Positions 46,082-56,122 of a stretch of 64,000 nt of DNA are shown here, in pieces. Source of the stretch: Rhodobacterales bacterium LSUCC0387 (GTDB taxonomy: Bacteria; Pseudomonadota; Alphaproteobacteria; Rhodobacterales; Rhodobacteraceae); contig WVSR01000001.1 of the NCBI GenBank assembly GCA_015689775.1, positions 807,501 through 871,500 on the forward strand, in the 5' to 3' direction. Every line of letters starts with the position of its first letter. The first letter of the stretch is position 1. The notes beneath the pieces were generated by a model, which was not told the origin of the DNA, did not search any database, and saw only the letters and a list, made by a program, of their open reading frames with translations. The position numbers and the translations under genes were made by a program.

Positions 46082-47245
46082 ATGCCGATCAAAAACCGCT
46101 TTGCCGAATTGCTGCCCGAAGTCACCGCATGGCGGCGCGATCTGCACGAGAACCCTGAAATCCTGTTTGAAACCCATCGCACATCGGCCGTGGTGGCCGA
46201 GCGGTTGCGCGAATTTGGCTGTGACGAGGTGGTTACGGGTCTAGGGCGCACTGGGGTTGTGGGCATCATCAAAGGCAAATCTACTGCATCGGGTCGCTGC
46301 ATCGGGTTGCGCGCGGATTTGGATGCCCTGCCGATCCATGAGGAAACGGGTCTTGATTATGCCTCGAAAACACCGGGTGCGATGCATGCCTGCGGCCATG
46401 ACGGGCACACGGCCATGTTGCTTGGCGCGGCAAAATATCTGGCCGAGACGCGCAATTTTGATGGCACAGTCGCTATTATCTTCCAACCCGCCGAAGAGGG
46501 CGGCGGCGGTGGCCGCGAAATGGTCGATGACGGTATGATGGAGCGTTTCGGCATCCAAGAGGTCTATGGGATGCACAATTGGCCAGGTATGCCAACGGGC
46601 GCATTCGCGATCCGATCTGGCCCATTTTTCGCTGCGACCGATCAATTCGATATTTACCTGACGGGCAAAGGGGGGCATGCCGCCAAACCGCAAGAGACGA
46701 TTGACCCTGTGGTGATGGGGAGCCATCTGGTTCTTGCACTGCAAACCATCGCCAGCCGCAATGCCGATCCTGTGAAGCAGGTGGTGGTTTCCGTGACGGC
46801 GATGCACAGTACAGGTGAGGCCTATAACGTGATCCCTGAGAAAATCCATCTGCGTGGCACCGTGCGTACGCTCGACCCTGATCTGCGCGAATTGGCTGAG
46901 GCGCGGATTGCCGCGATTGCGAAAGCCACTGCCGAGGGCTTTGGCGGTCAGGCACAGGTGCAGTATCACCACGGCTATCCTGTGATGATCAATTCGGACG
47001 AGCAAACCGAATTCGCCGCCGGAGTTGCCCGCGCCGTATCAGGCGATTGTGTCGAGGCACCCCTTATCATGGGCGGTGAAGATTTCGCCTTCATGCTCAA
47101 CTCCCGCCCTGGGGCCTATATCCTGGTCGGCAATGGCAATAGCGCAGGCGTGCATCACCCAAAATACAATTTCAACGATGAAGCCATCCCTGCAGGCTGC
47201 AGCTGGTGGGCGGAGATCGTGGAGCGGCGAATGGCTGCAGGGTAA
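46082..47245 (+). CDS. M20 amidohydrolase (HipO/ama-type)
   Basis: A 387-residue metallopeptidase-fold amidohydrolase like hippurate hydrolase or N-acyl-amino-acid deacylase, cytoplasmic. Binuclear metal ligands are in MHACGHDGHTAMLLGAA, FQPAEEGGGGGREMVDD and the final GGEDFAFML; the lid domain carries GKGGHAAKPQETIDPV. The ATG at 46082 gives MPIKNRFAELLPEVTAWRRDLHENPE; an earlier in-frame codon adds a stretch without family match. The substrate cannot be read. Convergent with moaA, 11 bases apart. Confidence 0.9.
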   Translation: MPIKNRFAELLPEVTAWRRDLHENPEILFETHRTSAVVAERLREFGCDEVVTGLGRTGVVGIIKGKSTASGRCIGLRADLDALPIHEETGLDYASKTPGAMHACGHDGHTAMLLGAAKYLAETRNFDGTVAIIFQPAEEGGGGGREMVDDGMMERFGIQEVYGMHNWPGMPTGAFAIRSGPFFAATDQFDIYLTGKGGHAAKPQETIDPVVMGSHLVLALQTIASRNADPVKQVVVSVTAMHSTGEAYNVIPEKIHLRGTVRTLDPDLRELAEARIAAIAKATAEGFGGQAQVQYHHGYPVMINSDEQTEFAAGVARAVSGDCVEAPLIMGGEDFAFMLNSRPGAYILVGNGNSAGVHHPKYNFNDEAIPAGCSWWAEIVERRMAAG

Positions 47246-47256
47246 AGGGGTAAAAC

Positions 47257-48267
47257 CTACCCCCCCGTATGGCTCATATGCCGCGACATCTGCCCCACCA
47301 CTTTTTGGCGGGAATAGTCGAAATCATGGCCTTTGGGCTTGCGGGTGATGGCGGCGCGGATGGCGGCCTCTACGGCGGTGTTATCATCATTGTTGCGTAA
47401 GGGCGCGCGCAGATCGGCCATGTCCTCTTGCCCCAAGCACATATAAAGCTGCCCCGTGCATGTCAGGCGCACGCGATTGCAGCTTTCGCAGAAATTATGC
47501 GTGAGCGGTGTGATAAACCCGATTTTCTGCCCCGTCTCCTCGAGGCGGACGTAGCGGGCAGGGCCGCCTGTGCGTTCTGCCAGATCGGTCAGTGTAAAGC
47601 GCGTGGCCAGACGCGCGCGCAAATCCGACAGGGGCCAATATTGGTCTAGGCGGTCTTCATTTCCCAGATCGCCCATTGGCATCACCTCGATAAAGGTCAG
47701 ATCCATATCTTCGCGGGCGCACCATGATTGGATGTCGAACAGCTCATCCTCATTGAACCCTTTGAGGGCCACCACATTGATTTTGACGCGCAGCCCTGCG
47801 GTGCGGGCGGCCTCAATCCCCGCCAAGACTTGGGGCAGGCGACCCCATCGGGTGATTGCGGCGAATTTGTCATCCTTCAGCGTATCAAGCGAGACATTGA
47901 TCCGCCGCATCCCCAAATCATAAAGCGGCTGCGCAAAGCGGCTAAGTTGGCTGCCGTTGGTGGTGAGGGTCAATTCTTCCAGTGCGCCTGTTTCCAGATG
48001 CCGTCCCATCGCCTCGAAAAAAGTCATGATGCCACGTCGCACCAAAGGCTCCCCGCCCGTGATCCGCAGTTTCTTGACCCCAAGATTGACAAAACTGGAA
48101 CAGAGCTGATCCAACTCCTCCAAGCTCAAAAGTTCGGACTTGGGGAGGAATGTCATATTCTCCGCCATACAGTAAACGCAGCGAAAATCGCAGCGATCAG
48201 TAATGGAGACGCGCAGATAGGAAATCATGCGGGCAAATGGGTCGATCAGAGGCGCGGTAGTATTCAT
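47257..48267 (-). CDS. moaA: GTP 3',8-cyclase MoaA
   Basis: Radical-SAM enzyme of molybdopterin synthesis. From the ATG at 48265-48267 there are 336 residues. The N-terminal radical SAM cluster is CDFRCVYC (C26, C30, C33) and the C-terminal second cluster is in [22 protein letters not shown]. The protein ends in GG (RHMSHTGG), the double-glycine tail required for activity. A longer frame reaching 48312 overlaps the DUF3422 gene. No other mo genes are near. Confidence 0.96.
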   Translation of the reverse strand: MNTTAPLIDPFARMISYLRVSITDRCDFRCVYCMAENMTFLPKSELLSLEELDQLCSSFVNLGVKKLRITGGEPLVRRGIMTFFEAMGRHLETGALEELTLTTNGSQLSRFAQPLYDLGMRRINVSLDTLKDDKFAAITRWGRLPQVLAGIEAARTAGLRVKINVVALKGFNEDELFDIQSWCAREDMDLTFIEVMPMGDLGNEDRLDQYWPLSDLRARLATRFTLTDLAERTGGPARYVRLEETGQKIGFITPLTHNFCESCNRVRLTCTGQLYMCLGQEDMADLRAPLRNNDDNTAVEAAIRAAITRKPKGHDFDYSRQKVVGQMSRHMSHTGG

Positions 48268-48308
48268 GAGAGTGAGCCTAAATCGGTTCATAAACCCTGT
48301 GCAAGGCC

Positions 48309-49583
48309 TCATTCGACATGGCGGCGCAGGCGGTTGATTACAAACCAGACAAGCCCGATCACAGGAAGCACCGCAGCGGCTGTGAGTGTGGTTTTGGAAA
48401 TCCCCAAAAGTTCGGACAAAGGTGCCAAAAGATAGGCCACCAGATTAATGGCATAATAGCTGATGGCCACCACCGAAAGACCCTCAACCGTTTTTTGCAG
48501 GCGCAACTGCAGATCCGCGCGTTTGTTCATGCTTTCCAACAGTAATTGGTTCTGCGCGGACCGCCCCACATCGACCCGCGTCCGCAACAAATCGCCCGCG
48601 CGAATGGCGCGATCTGTGATCTGTTGCAGGCGGTTTTCATTCGCCTTGACGGTCCGCATGGCGGGGTCAAAGCGGCGCATCATAAATTCAGCAAAAGTTT
48701 GCCGCCCCGCGAACCGCTCTTCGCGCAGCACGTTGATGCGTTGATTGACGAGCGCGTTATAGGCGGTGGTGGCGCCAAAGCGAAACGCGCTTTCGGATTG
48801 CAATTTCTCCAGTTCCGCTGCGATGGATAGAAGCTGATCAAGCGTATCTTCGGGCCGCGCCAAGTCACCATTCATATCAGCGACCAGTTGCGACAGGGTT
48901 TCGTCCAATTCGCCCATCCTTGCGCCGATATCGCGCGCGCGGGGCAGGCCGAGCATGGACATGGTTTTATAAGTTTCGATTTCGCAAATTCGTTGCACCA
49001 CGCGGCCGATGCGCCGTTGGCCTGTCTCGCTATCCACAAAAATGGCAAAGCGCATATGCCCGCTGCTATCAACGCGAAAATCGCCTGCAATCACGGCACT
49101 TCCATCGAGAACCGAACTGACGGCAAGGCTTTCTGGGACGAACCACTCGTCAATCTCTTCTACCATCTGGGCATCGCTTGGGGCATTTGCCACGCGAATG
49201 TACAGGGATGTGATCCGCGCACCGGGTGCGTATTTTAGCCATTCTTCAGGAAAGACCTGCCACAGCTCAGGGTCAAAGGCGCGTGTCTCGGGCCCGTCCA
49301 TAAAGACAGTATAGGTCACGAATTCCGTGTGCATCTCCCATTTGATGCGGAACTTGCCAATATCACCGAAATAATGGGTGGCATCAGGCTGCGGATGCGC
49401 GGCGCCAAACCGATCAAGCAGCGCGATAAGATGCGCGCGATCAAGAGCGCGGTCGCGCTTGGCGGCATTTTGGGGCTGTTTAATCGCTAGGAACAAAGCC
49501 TGCGAGGGCGCGTTCAGCGAAGGAAAAGGCCGCGCGTGCAATTCATTTGCAAGCGCATAACGCAGCGGATGATCTTGTAGCAT
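48309..49583 (-). CDS. DUF3422 membrane-anchored protein
   Basis: A 424-residue protein of the DUF3422 family of unknown function: a soluble N-terminal domain of about 350 residues opening [22 protein letters not shown], with [19 protein letters not shown] and [21 protein letters not shown] conserved, then two C-terminal helices ([24 protein letters not shown] and [18 protein letters not shown]). A hairpin CGCCT-TTC-AGGCG just upstream (49593-49605) would cover the weak AAGG before its ATG. Common in Rhodobacteraceae; no function known to me. Confidence 0.85.
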   Translation of the reverse strand: MLQDHPLRYALANELHARPFPSLNAPSQALFLAIKQPQNAAKRDRALDRAHLIALLDRFGAAHPQPDATHYFGDIGKFRIKWEMHTEFVTYTVFMDGPETRAFDPELWQVFPEEWLKYAPGARITSLYIRVANAPSDAQMVEEIDEWFVPESLAVSSVLDGSAVIAGDFRVDSSGHMRFAIFVDSETGQRRIGRVVQRICEIETYKTMSMLGLPRARDIGARMGELDETLSQLVADMNGDLARPEDTLDQLLSIAAELEKLQSESAFRFGATTAYNALVNQRINVLREERFAGRQTFAEFMMRRFDPAMRTVKANENRLQQITDRAIRAGDLLRTRVDVGRSAQNQLLLESMNKRADLQLRLQKTVEGLSVVAISYYAINLVAYLLAPLSELLGISKTTLTAAAVLPVIGLVWFVINRLRRHVE

Positions 49584-49709
49584 ATGCCGTCGCGCCTTTC
49601 AGGCGAGAGAAGATATTTAAATTTGACGAAAATTTTTGTATATGTAAACCAAAAATTTATTTGTATTTTAAAGGTTTATTTGCACACAGCGGTATGCAAT
49701 CAGACAACC

Positions 49710-50900
49710 TTAGGTCACCGCATTGCGCCTCTTCCATTCGGGGCGATCCCAAAGGCTGCCTTCAATGATTTCCGAAATTGCGGCAATGGCCGCGTCAATT
49801 TCAGAGGTGCCGATATAAAGTGGCGCGATGCCAAATCGCAGGATGTTGGGGGCGCGGAAGTCTCCGATGATACCGCGCGCAATCAGGGCTTGGCATAGGG
49901 CATAAGCCTCTTCGAAATGAAATGATACTTGACTGCCGCGTTGCTCGGGGTCGCGGGGGCTGGCGAGGCGCAGATCGGGGCAGTTGGCCTCGATGCCTGC
50001 AATCAAACGCTCACAAAGCACGACCGAGGCCGCACGCAGATCATTTAGATCAACCCCCTGCCATGCATCAAGGGCAGCATCTAGGATCTGCATTTGCACC
50101 ACCGCAGGGGTGCCAATCCGCATTCGATCCACCCCTGTCGCGGGTGTATAGTCAAGCGGAAATGCAAAGGGTGTCGCATGCCCAAGCCACCCATTAAGAA
50201 CGGTATGGGCATGGTCACGATGTTGGGGGGCGATATAGATAAAGGCAGGCGCACCTGGCCCACCATTAAGGTATTTGTAGCTGCATCCAACCGCGAAATC
50301 CGCGCCTGTTTGCGCCAGATGCACGGGGAAAGCCCCCGCAGAATGGGCCAAATCCCAGATTGTGATGATACCCAATTCATGCGCCCGAGCGGTCAGGCGC
50401 GCCATGTCATGCCTTCGGCCTGTGCGATAATCAACTTGGGTCAGCATGAGCGCAGCGATATCTTCACTGAGCGCCGCCTCCACGGCTTCGGGTCTGACCA
50501 AGCGCAATTGGTGGCCTTGCCCCATGGTTTGGATCAACCCTTCGGCCATATAGAGATCGGATGGAAAATTGCCCTGATCGCTGAGGATCACCTTGCGATC
50601 TGTCATCGCCAATGCGGCACCAAGCGCCTGATAAAGTTTCAAGGATAGCGTATCGCCCACTTGAACTGTCTCCGGCTCAGCCCCGATCAGCGGCGCGATG
50701 CGATCCCCCAATTTGCGCGGCAGATCAATCCAGCCAGCGTGGTTCCATGCGGTGATCAACATCTCACCCCATTGGTCGGTCAAGGTCTGGCTGGCTGCCA
50801 CTTTTGCCGCCACAGGCAGGGGGCCGAGAGAATTGCCATCGAGATAGATCACCCCATCGGGAATATAGAACGCCGCACGGGTTTTAGCAAAATCTGTCAT
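49710..50900 (-). CDS. kynU: Kynureninase
   Basis: PLP enzyme splitting kynurenine to anthranilate and alanine. The ATG at 50898-50900 gives 396 residues; a frame from 50951 lacks a binding site. The PLP lysine is K209 in GCSYKYLNGGPGAP; D183 in IWDLAHSAGAFPVHL and the substrate loop YLDGNSLGPLP near 19-29 fit. No other kynurenine-pathway gene is seen nearby. The nearest gene, pntA, is divergent. Confidence 0.93.
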   Translation of the reverse strand: MTDFAKTRAAFYIPDGVIYLDGNSLGPLPVAAKVAASQTLTDQWGEMLITAWNHAGWIDLPRKLGDRIAPLIGAEPETVQVGDTLSLKLYQALGAALAMTDRKVILSDQGNFPSDLYMAEGLIQTMGQGHQLRLVRPEAVEAALSEDIAALMLTQVDYRTGRRHDMARLTARAHELGIITIWDLAHSAGAFPVHLAQTGADFAVGCSYKYLNGGPGAPAFIYIAPQHRDHAHTVLNGWLGHATPFAFPLDYTPATGVDRMRIGTPAVVQMQILDAALDAWQGVDLNDLRAASVVLCERLIAGIEANCPDLRLASPRDPEQRGSQVSFHFEEAYALCQALIARGIIGDFRAPNILRFGIAPLYIGTSEIDAAIAAISEIIEGSLWDRPEWKRRNAVT

Positions 50901-51030
50901 CTTGGCCTCTCTTCTTTTCGAATTGCTGCCGCATCTGCTCGTTGAGGTCAATTGATCTGGCTAGGCTGCGTTCTGCCTCTGGACATTGCCGCAACTTGAG
51001 CCAATTCTTATCTTGAACAGATATTGCGCG

Positions 51031-51046
51031 GTATGCGGTTGCATAC
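51031..51046. promoter_or_regulatory. Inverted repeat upstream of pntA
   Basis: GTATGC-GGTT-GCATAC is a perfect palindrome in the 235-base region between divergent kynU and pntA. A good -10 match TATTAT (51051-51056) follows five bases on. Half of the motif, GGTATGCAAT, recurs at 49691-49700 upstream of the DUF3422 gene. A regulator is not identifiable. Confidence 0.4.
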
Positions 51047-51135
51047 GAAATATTATGTCGCGGAATGGGCCGTTGTATCCATCTGCGGCAGTTGTTATGG
51101 GGGCGGGAGCCACCAAAAACTGGAGGGAATGTAGC

Positions 51136-52710
51136 GTGAAAATTGGCGCTTTAAAAGAAATCGAACAGGGCGAAGCGCGGGTTGCAATGACACCCGACAG
51201 CGCGGCGCAATTGCAGAAGCTTGGCCATGAATGCGTTATCGAAACAGGTGCGGGTGCAGCAGCCGGTTTCTCAGACGCAGCCTACAAAGCGGCAGGTGTG
51301 AGCGTTGTGAAAACAGCGGCGGCCTTGTGCAAAGCTTCTGATGTTGTGATCAAAGTGCGCCCGCCCCAAGAGGCTGAGGTCAAGCGCTTGCGCGATGGGC
51401 AGACCCTGATTTCATTCTTCTGGCCCGGCCAGAACGAGGCGTTGATGGATTTGGCCCGCAGCAAAGGTGCCAATGTGATCGCAATGGATATGGTGCCCCG
51501 CATCAGCCGCGCGCAGAAAATGGATGCGCTCTCTTCGATGGCGAATATCGCAGGCTATCGCGCAGTCATTGAGGCAGGCAATAACTTTGGCCGCTTCTTC
51601 ACAGGTCAGGTGACTGCGGCAGGCAAGGTTCCCCCTGCAAAGGTCTTAGTGGTTGGTGCAGGCGTAGCAGGCCTTGCGGCCATCGGCACGGCCACATCGC
51701 TTGGCGCAATCACCTATGCATTTGATGTGCGTCCCGAAGTTGCCGAACAAATTGAATCCATGGGCGCGGAATTCGTGTTCCTTGAATTCTCAGATGATGA
51801 ATTGCCCGATGGTGCTGCGACAGGAGGCTATGCCCCTCCCCAAAGCCCCGAATTCCAAGCCAAACAATTGGCCAAATTCCGCGAGATCGCGCCAGATATG
51901 GATATCGTGATCACCACGGCCCTGATCCCAGGCCGCCCTGCGCCGGTGCTGTGGACCAAAGACATGGTCGAGAGCATGAAGCCAGGCTCGGTGATTATCG
52001 ATCTGGCTGCAGAACGGGGCGGCAATTGTGAATTGACAAAGGCCGATGAGCGGATTGTCAGCGACAATGGCGTGGTGATTATAGGTTACACTGATTTCCC
52101 CAGCCGTATGGCGGCGCAGTCCTCAACCCTCTATGCCACGAATGTCCGCCATATGATGGCCGATCTTACCCCTGAAAAGGATGGTCAGGTTGTTCACAAC
52201 ATGGAGGATGACGTAATCCGCGGGGCAACTGCGGTGTTTGGGGGTGAGATCACTTACCCACCTCCCCCACCCAAAGTGGCGGCTATTGCCGCGCAGAAGC
52301 GCGAAAAGCCGAAAGAGTTGACGCCCGAAGAAAAGCGGAAACAAGAGATCGCCGTCTTCAAGGCGCAGACGAAGAACCAAGTCACACTTCTCGCGATTGG
52401 TGCGGCTTTGGTTTTGGGCGTGGGTTTGATTGCGCCTGCCAGCTTCATGCAGCACTTCATCGTCTTTGTGCTTTCGGTGTTCATCGGGTTCCAAGTTATT
52501 TGGAACGTGGCCCATAGCCTGCACACGCCTTTGATGGCGGTGACCAATGCGATTTCCTCGATTGTGATCTTGGGCGCGCTGATGCAAATCGGCTCTAGCT
52601 CTGCGCTGATCACGGTTTTGGCGGCCCTTGGTATCTTTATGGCTGCAGTTAATATTTTCGGCGGCTTCCTCGTAACACGGCGGATGCTCGCCATGTTCCA
52701 GAAATCGTAA
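51136..52710 (+). CDS. pntA: NAD(P) transhydrogenase alpha subunit, single chain
   Basis: Proton-translocating transhydrogenase subunit: binds NAD(H) in dI and forms part of the membrane domain dII. The start is GTG at 51136, nine bases after GGAGG; an in-frame ATG at 51055 is an alternative. The 524-residue chain combines the soluble domain (MKIGALKEIEQGEARVAMTP; VLVVGAGVAGLAAIGTATSLGA near 175-196) with a C-terminal membrane part of about four helices (LLAIGAALVLGVGLIAP; FIVFVLSVFIGFQVIWNVAHSLHTPLM). Many alphaproteobacteria split this into two genes; here it is fused. pntB follows 18 bases on. Confidence 0.96.
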   Translation: MKIGALKEIEQGEARVAMTPDSAAQLQKLGHECVIETGAGAAAGFSDAAYKAAGVSVVKTAAALCKASDVVIKVRPPQEAEVKRLRDGQTLISFFWPGQNEALMDLARSKGANVIAMDMVPRISRAQKMDALSSMANIAGYRAVIEAGNNFGRFFTGQVTAAGKVPPAKVLVVGAGVAGLAAIGTATSLGAITYAFDVRPEVAEQIESMGAEFVFLEFSDDELPDGAATGGYAPPQSPEFQAKQLAKFREIAPDMDIVITTALIPGRPAPVLWTKDMVESMKPGSVIIDLAAERGGNCELTKADERIVSDNGVVIIGYTDFPSRMAAQSSTLYATNVRHMMADLTPEKDGQVVHNMEDDVIRGATAVFGGEITYPPPPPKVAAIAAQKREKPKELTPEEKRKQEIAVFKAQTKNQVTLLAIGAALVLGVGLIAPASFMQHFIVFVLSVFIGFQVIWNVAHSLHTPLMAVTNAISSIVILGALMQIGSSSALITVLAALGIFMAAVNIFGGFLVTRRMLAMFQKS

Positions 52711-52728
52711 GCAGCAGGGGTATCAGAT

Positions 52729-54216
52729 ATGGATTTCGGTTTCACCATTGCGGCTTATGCAGTCGCAGGCGTCCTCTTCATCCTCTCGCTGGGCGGTTTG
52801 TCAGGACAAGAAAGTGCCAAGCGCGCGGTTTGGTATGGGATCGCAGGTATGGCCATTGCGATTTCGGCCACGTTAACCGGCCCGGGTTCGGGGCTGTGGC
52901 TGATGTCATTGGTCTTGATCGCAGCCGGTGCGGGGGTTGGGTATCAACTCGCCACTAAGGTGCAAATGACACAAATGCCCGAACTGGTGGCAATCATGCA
53001 CTCCTTGGTGGGTCTTGCGGCGGTTTTCGTTGGCTTTAACGCGCATCTTGAATTAGCCAGCGTGGGCGAGGTTCTACGCGAGGCAGGTATGGCCTTCCCG
53101 CAACCAAAAGGCCCGATTGCGGCGCCCGTTTATGAAATGCTTGGCACAATGTCCAATTTCGCAGCGCTGTTGGGCAAGAAAACCGCTGTTGAAGTTGGCA
53201 TTTTGCGCGTTGAGTTGGTCTTAGGGATTTGGATCGGTGCCGTGACCTTTACGGGTTCCGTCATCGCCTATGGTAAACTTGCAGGCCGTGTGAACAGTGC
53301 GGCGAAGCAATTGCCCGGTGGGCATATCTTGAACGCCGCCGCCGCTGCTGCATCCTTGGCGTTTTCCGCAATGTATTTGGGCGGCGCAGGCGGCTGGACA
53401 CTGATCGCTTTGACAATTCTGGCGCTCTTTATCGGCTATCACCTTATCATGGGGATCGGCGGCGCGGACATGCCTGTGGTTGTGTCCATGCTGAACAGCT
53501 ATTCAGGTTGGGCAGCCGCCGCGATTGGCTTTAGCCTTGGCAATGATCTGTTGATTGTTGTGGGGGCTTTGGTCGGGTCTTCGGGCGCTATCCTCAGCTA
53601 TATCATGTGTAAAGCTATGAACCGCAGTTTCATCAGCGTGATCTTGGGTGGTTTTGGCGGCGCCAAAGGCGAGCAGCAGGCCATTGAAGGTGAGCAAATT
53701 GCAATCGACAGCGATGGTGTGGCGAATGCACTGAACGATGCTGATAGCATCATCATCATCCCTGGCTATGGCATGGCGGTGGCACAGGCACAGCAAGGTG
53801 TGGCGGAACTCACGCGCAAACTGCGCGCTGCAGGTAAAACGGTGCGTTTCGCAATCCACCCCGTTGCAGGCCGCTTACCAGGTCACATGAACGTTCTGCT
53901 TGCAGAGGCCAAAGTGCCCTATGACATCGTTCTAGAAATGGATGAGATCAACGAGGATTTCCCATCCACCGACGTGGCGATTGTGATCGGTTCAAACGAC
54001 ATCGTGAACCCCGCAGCGCAAGAAGACCCCAATTCGCCAATTGCAGGGATGCCTGTGTTGGAGTGCTGGAAAGCCAAGCAGGTTTTCGTCTCCAAACGGG
54101 GGCAGGGCACGGGCTATTCGGGCATTGAGAACCCACTTTTCTACAAAGAGAATACGCGGATGTTCTATGGCGATGCAAAGGCCTCAATCGACAGCTTGCT
54201 GCCGAAAATCGCCTAA
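52729..54216 (+). CDS. pntB: NAD(P) transhydrogenase beta subunit
   Basis: Membrane helices plus the NADP(H) domain III. The 495 residues show about nine N-terminal helices (to residue 290) and the C-terminal Rossmann domain with [24 protein letters not shown] near 340 and the NADP clamp [27 protein letters not shown]. Followed by a strong terminator. The pair makes NADPH with proton entry, useful for PHA and biosynthesis. Confidence 0.97.
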   Translation: MDFGFTIAAYAVAGVLFILSLGGLSGQESAKRAVWYGIAGMAIAISATLTGPGSGLWLMSLVLIAAGAGVGYQLATKVQMTQMPELVAIMHSLVGLAAVFVGFNAHLELASVGEVLREAGMAFPQPKGPIAAPVYEMLGTMSNFAALLGKKTAVEVGILRVELVLGIWIGAVTFTGSVIAYGKLAGRVNSAAKQLPGGHILNAAAAAASLAFSAMYLGGAGGWTLIALTILALFIGYHLIMGIGGADMPVVVSMLNSYSGWAAAAIGFSLGNDLLIVVGALVGSSGAILSYIMCKAMNRSFISVILGGFGGAKGEQQAIEGEQIAIDSDGVANALNDADSIIIIPGYGMAVAQAQQGVAELTRKLRAAGKTVRFAIHPVAGRLPGHMNVLLAEAKVPYDIVLEMDEINEDFPSTDVAIVIGSNDIVNPAAQEDPNSPIAGMPVLECWKAKQVFVSKRGQGTGYSGIENPLFYKENTRMFYGDAKASIDSLLPKIA

Positions 54217-54245
54217 ACCCCTGTGGTGTGAGAATGACAATCAAG

Positions 54246-54272
54246 CGGCCCCCATTTGGGGCCGTTTTTTTT
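54246..54272 (+). terminator. Rho-independent terminator after pntB
   Basis: CGGCCCC (54246-54252), loop of five, GGGGCCG (54258-54264) and an eight-T run. Ends the pntAB transcript. Confidence 0.93.
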
Positions 54273-55404
54273 ATGGCATAACGCCCTGTGCCGCAGGACG
54301 GGTAGACAGCAGCGCAATGCGATCTCGGATTGTATCGCGAATTGGGATTTCGTCTTGGCTGTCGTGCAATTGCGTAAACCATGCGGCAGGTGGAGATTTC
54401 CCTTTCGAATGCCCTGCCCATGATAGACTCCGCAAGACCGCTTCGCCTTCTTTTGGAAGGCGGTCAGGAATATCTTGCCTGCTGAGTGTGGCCCAAATCC
54501 CGCTCCATACGCGGGCGACTGTCCATGGATTATAGCCACCACCCCCTGTCACCAATAGACGAGGGCAGCGTAACGACTGAACGGTAGCAACCATGTCCCA
54601 ATAGCTTTGCGCAGACAGGCAGAGCCGCGAAAGTGGATCATCGGTCACAGCATCTGCGCCGCATTGCAACACGATGGCCTCAGGGGCAAAAGCCGCCAAT
54701 GCGGGCAAGATCAGCACATCGCGAATAAGCGCCATTTCCGCATCATGAAACCCGCGCGGCACGGGCAGGTTTAGGCAATTTCCCCCGCCATCATCTCCAA
54801 GCGCACCTGTAAATGGCCAACGCCTTTCTTCATGCACAGATATCATCAAGACATCGGACGCGCCCTTGAACCCATACTCTACCCCGTCTGGATGGTGGGC
54901 ATCAATATCGACATAGGCAATACGCGTCAGCCCCTGTTGCCGTAACCCTGTGATCGCAAGCGCAGGGTCATTGAGATAGCAAAACCCGTTCGCGCGGTCG
55001 GGCATTCCGTGATGCGTGCCGCCGCCTGGATGAAAAACCACACCGCCCGCGCGCAGCAATTCAACCGCCAAAAGCGCGCCTCCTGCCCCTGTGGCAGGGC
55101 GACGATACATTTCTGGAAACACGGGGTTTGCCACAGTCCCAAGCCCATAGCGCGCGCGGATGGCGTCATCCACGTCTTGGGTTTCCTCGGCGCGTATCAG
55201 CGCCTCGATATAGAGGGGATCGTGCCATGCAGTTAGGGCTTTTGGTTTTGCGCGCGGGCTTTGGCGATATTGCGCAGCGCTCAGCCACCCTATGGCGCGG
55301 CATAGATCTATGACGCTTGAGACACGTGGAATGCGCAGGGGGTGCCACGTCCCATAGGTTGATCCGCGATAAATCTCGGAGCCAAGAAAGATGGGCGCGG
55401 TCAC
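54271..55404 (-). CDS. Histone-deacetylase-superfamily (AcuC/HDAC-like) protein
   Basis: A 377-residue arginase/deacetylase-fold protein. Expected zinc and charge-relay residues are visible: HPGGGTHHGM (tandem histidines), VDIDAHHPDGVEYGF (zinc aspartate and histidine), the third aspartate in LQCGADAVTDDPL, and the tyrosine-containing GGGGYNP. Bacterial members deacetylate small acetylated amines or acetyl-CoA synthetase; the substrate here is unknown. It lies six bases from the GPx gene on the same strand. The 3' end overlaps the pntB terminator by two bases. Confidence 0.9.
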   Translation of the reverse strand: MTAPIFLGSEIYRGSTYGTWHPLRIPRVSSVIDLCRAIGWLSAAQYRQSPRAKPKALTAWHDPLYIEALIRAEETQDVDDAIRARYGLGTVANPVFPEMYRRPATGAGGALLAVELLRAGGVVFHPGGGTHHGMPDRANGFCYLNDPALAITGLRQQGLTRIAYVDIDAHHPDGVEYGFKGASDVLMISVHEERRWPFTGALGDDGGGNCLNLPVPRGFHDAEMALIRDVLILPALAAFAPEAIVLQCGADAVTDDPLSRLCLSAQSYWDMVATVQSLRCPRLLVTGGGGYNPWTVARVWSGIWATLSRQDIPDRLPKEGEAVLRSLSWAGHSKGKSPPAAWFTQLHDSQDEIPIRDTIRDRIALLSTRPAAQGVMP

Positions 55405-55409
55405 AGGGA

Positions 55410-55943
55410 CTAGCGCGCCAATTCGCGCTCAACCGCCCGAATGATCGCGCCACTTGTAGGGCCAGTCAGGCTTGACCAATCCTCGACAAAATCACCATTT
55501 CCATCGATAAGGAATTTTGAAAAATTCCATGATGCCCGTGCATCATGTTCGCGTGCTAGCCACTCAAAAAACGGGTGTGCGTCTGGGGCCTTGATCCGCG
55601 TGATCTCGGTCATGGGGAGGGTCAAATTGTAGTTCAGTTCACAAAATTCGGCCACTTCGGCCTCGCTGGCCAGTTCCTGCCCAAAATCATCGGAAGGCAC
55701 GGCCAATACAATCAATCCCTGATCGGCATAACGATCATGCAAAGCCTGCAACCCCTCATATTGCGGTGTGAAGCCGCATTGTGATGCCGTGTTTACCACC
55801 AAAATTGGCTGCCCGCGCCAGTCTGAAAACCGATATTCGCCGCCGTCAATCGAAGAAAAAGTGAAATCCTCTACAGCCATGGCCATTGATGCGGCCGCAG
55901 TCCAAACCAACACGGATTTGGCCAAGATCCCCGAGATTGTCAT
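55410..55943 (-). CDS. Exported glutathione peroxidase
   Basis: A 177-residue GPx with an N-terminal signal peptide (MTISGILAKSVLVWTAAASMAMA, cleavage near 23). The start at 55941-55943 follows AAGGA by nine bases; earlier in-frame codons lack one. The peroxidatic cysteine is C56 in NTASQCGFTPQYEGL; the partner glutamine and tryptophan lie in VPSDDFGQE and WNFSKFLIDGNGDFV. Cys-type GPx are usually thioredoxin-dependent peroxidases, here probably periplasmic. Probably cotranscribed with the HDAC-like gene. Confidence 0.9.
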   Translation of the reverse strand: MTISGILAKSVLVWTAAASMAMAVEDFTFSSIDGGEYRFSDWRGQPILVVNTASQCGFTPQYEGLQALHDRYADQGLIVLAVPSDDFGQELASEAEVAEFCELNYNLTLPMTEITRIKAPDAHPFFEWLAREHDARASWNFSKFLIDGNGDFVEDWSSLTGPTSGAIIRAVERELAR

Positions 55944-56122
55944 CAAAGCTGTTCCTTTTATTTGCATTTGCACAAAACCTAGGCGAAATACCAAAGTGAT
56001 CAAGAGTCCGGGTGCTACACTGGTCAGTCCAATATTGCAAAATTTATGGTTTATTTTGCTTTTCTTGGGAAACGTGGCAAACTGACGTGTAACAAAATCA
56101 ATAAAGAGCGGTGATTAACACG

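Noticed and set aside
55944-56122. TTTGCATTTGC near the GPx start as a ScfR-type box
   Set aside because: Only half-sites, in AT-rich sequence where they are expected by chance, and overlapping the start of the gene.
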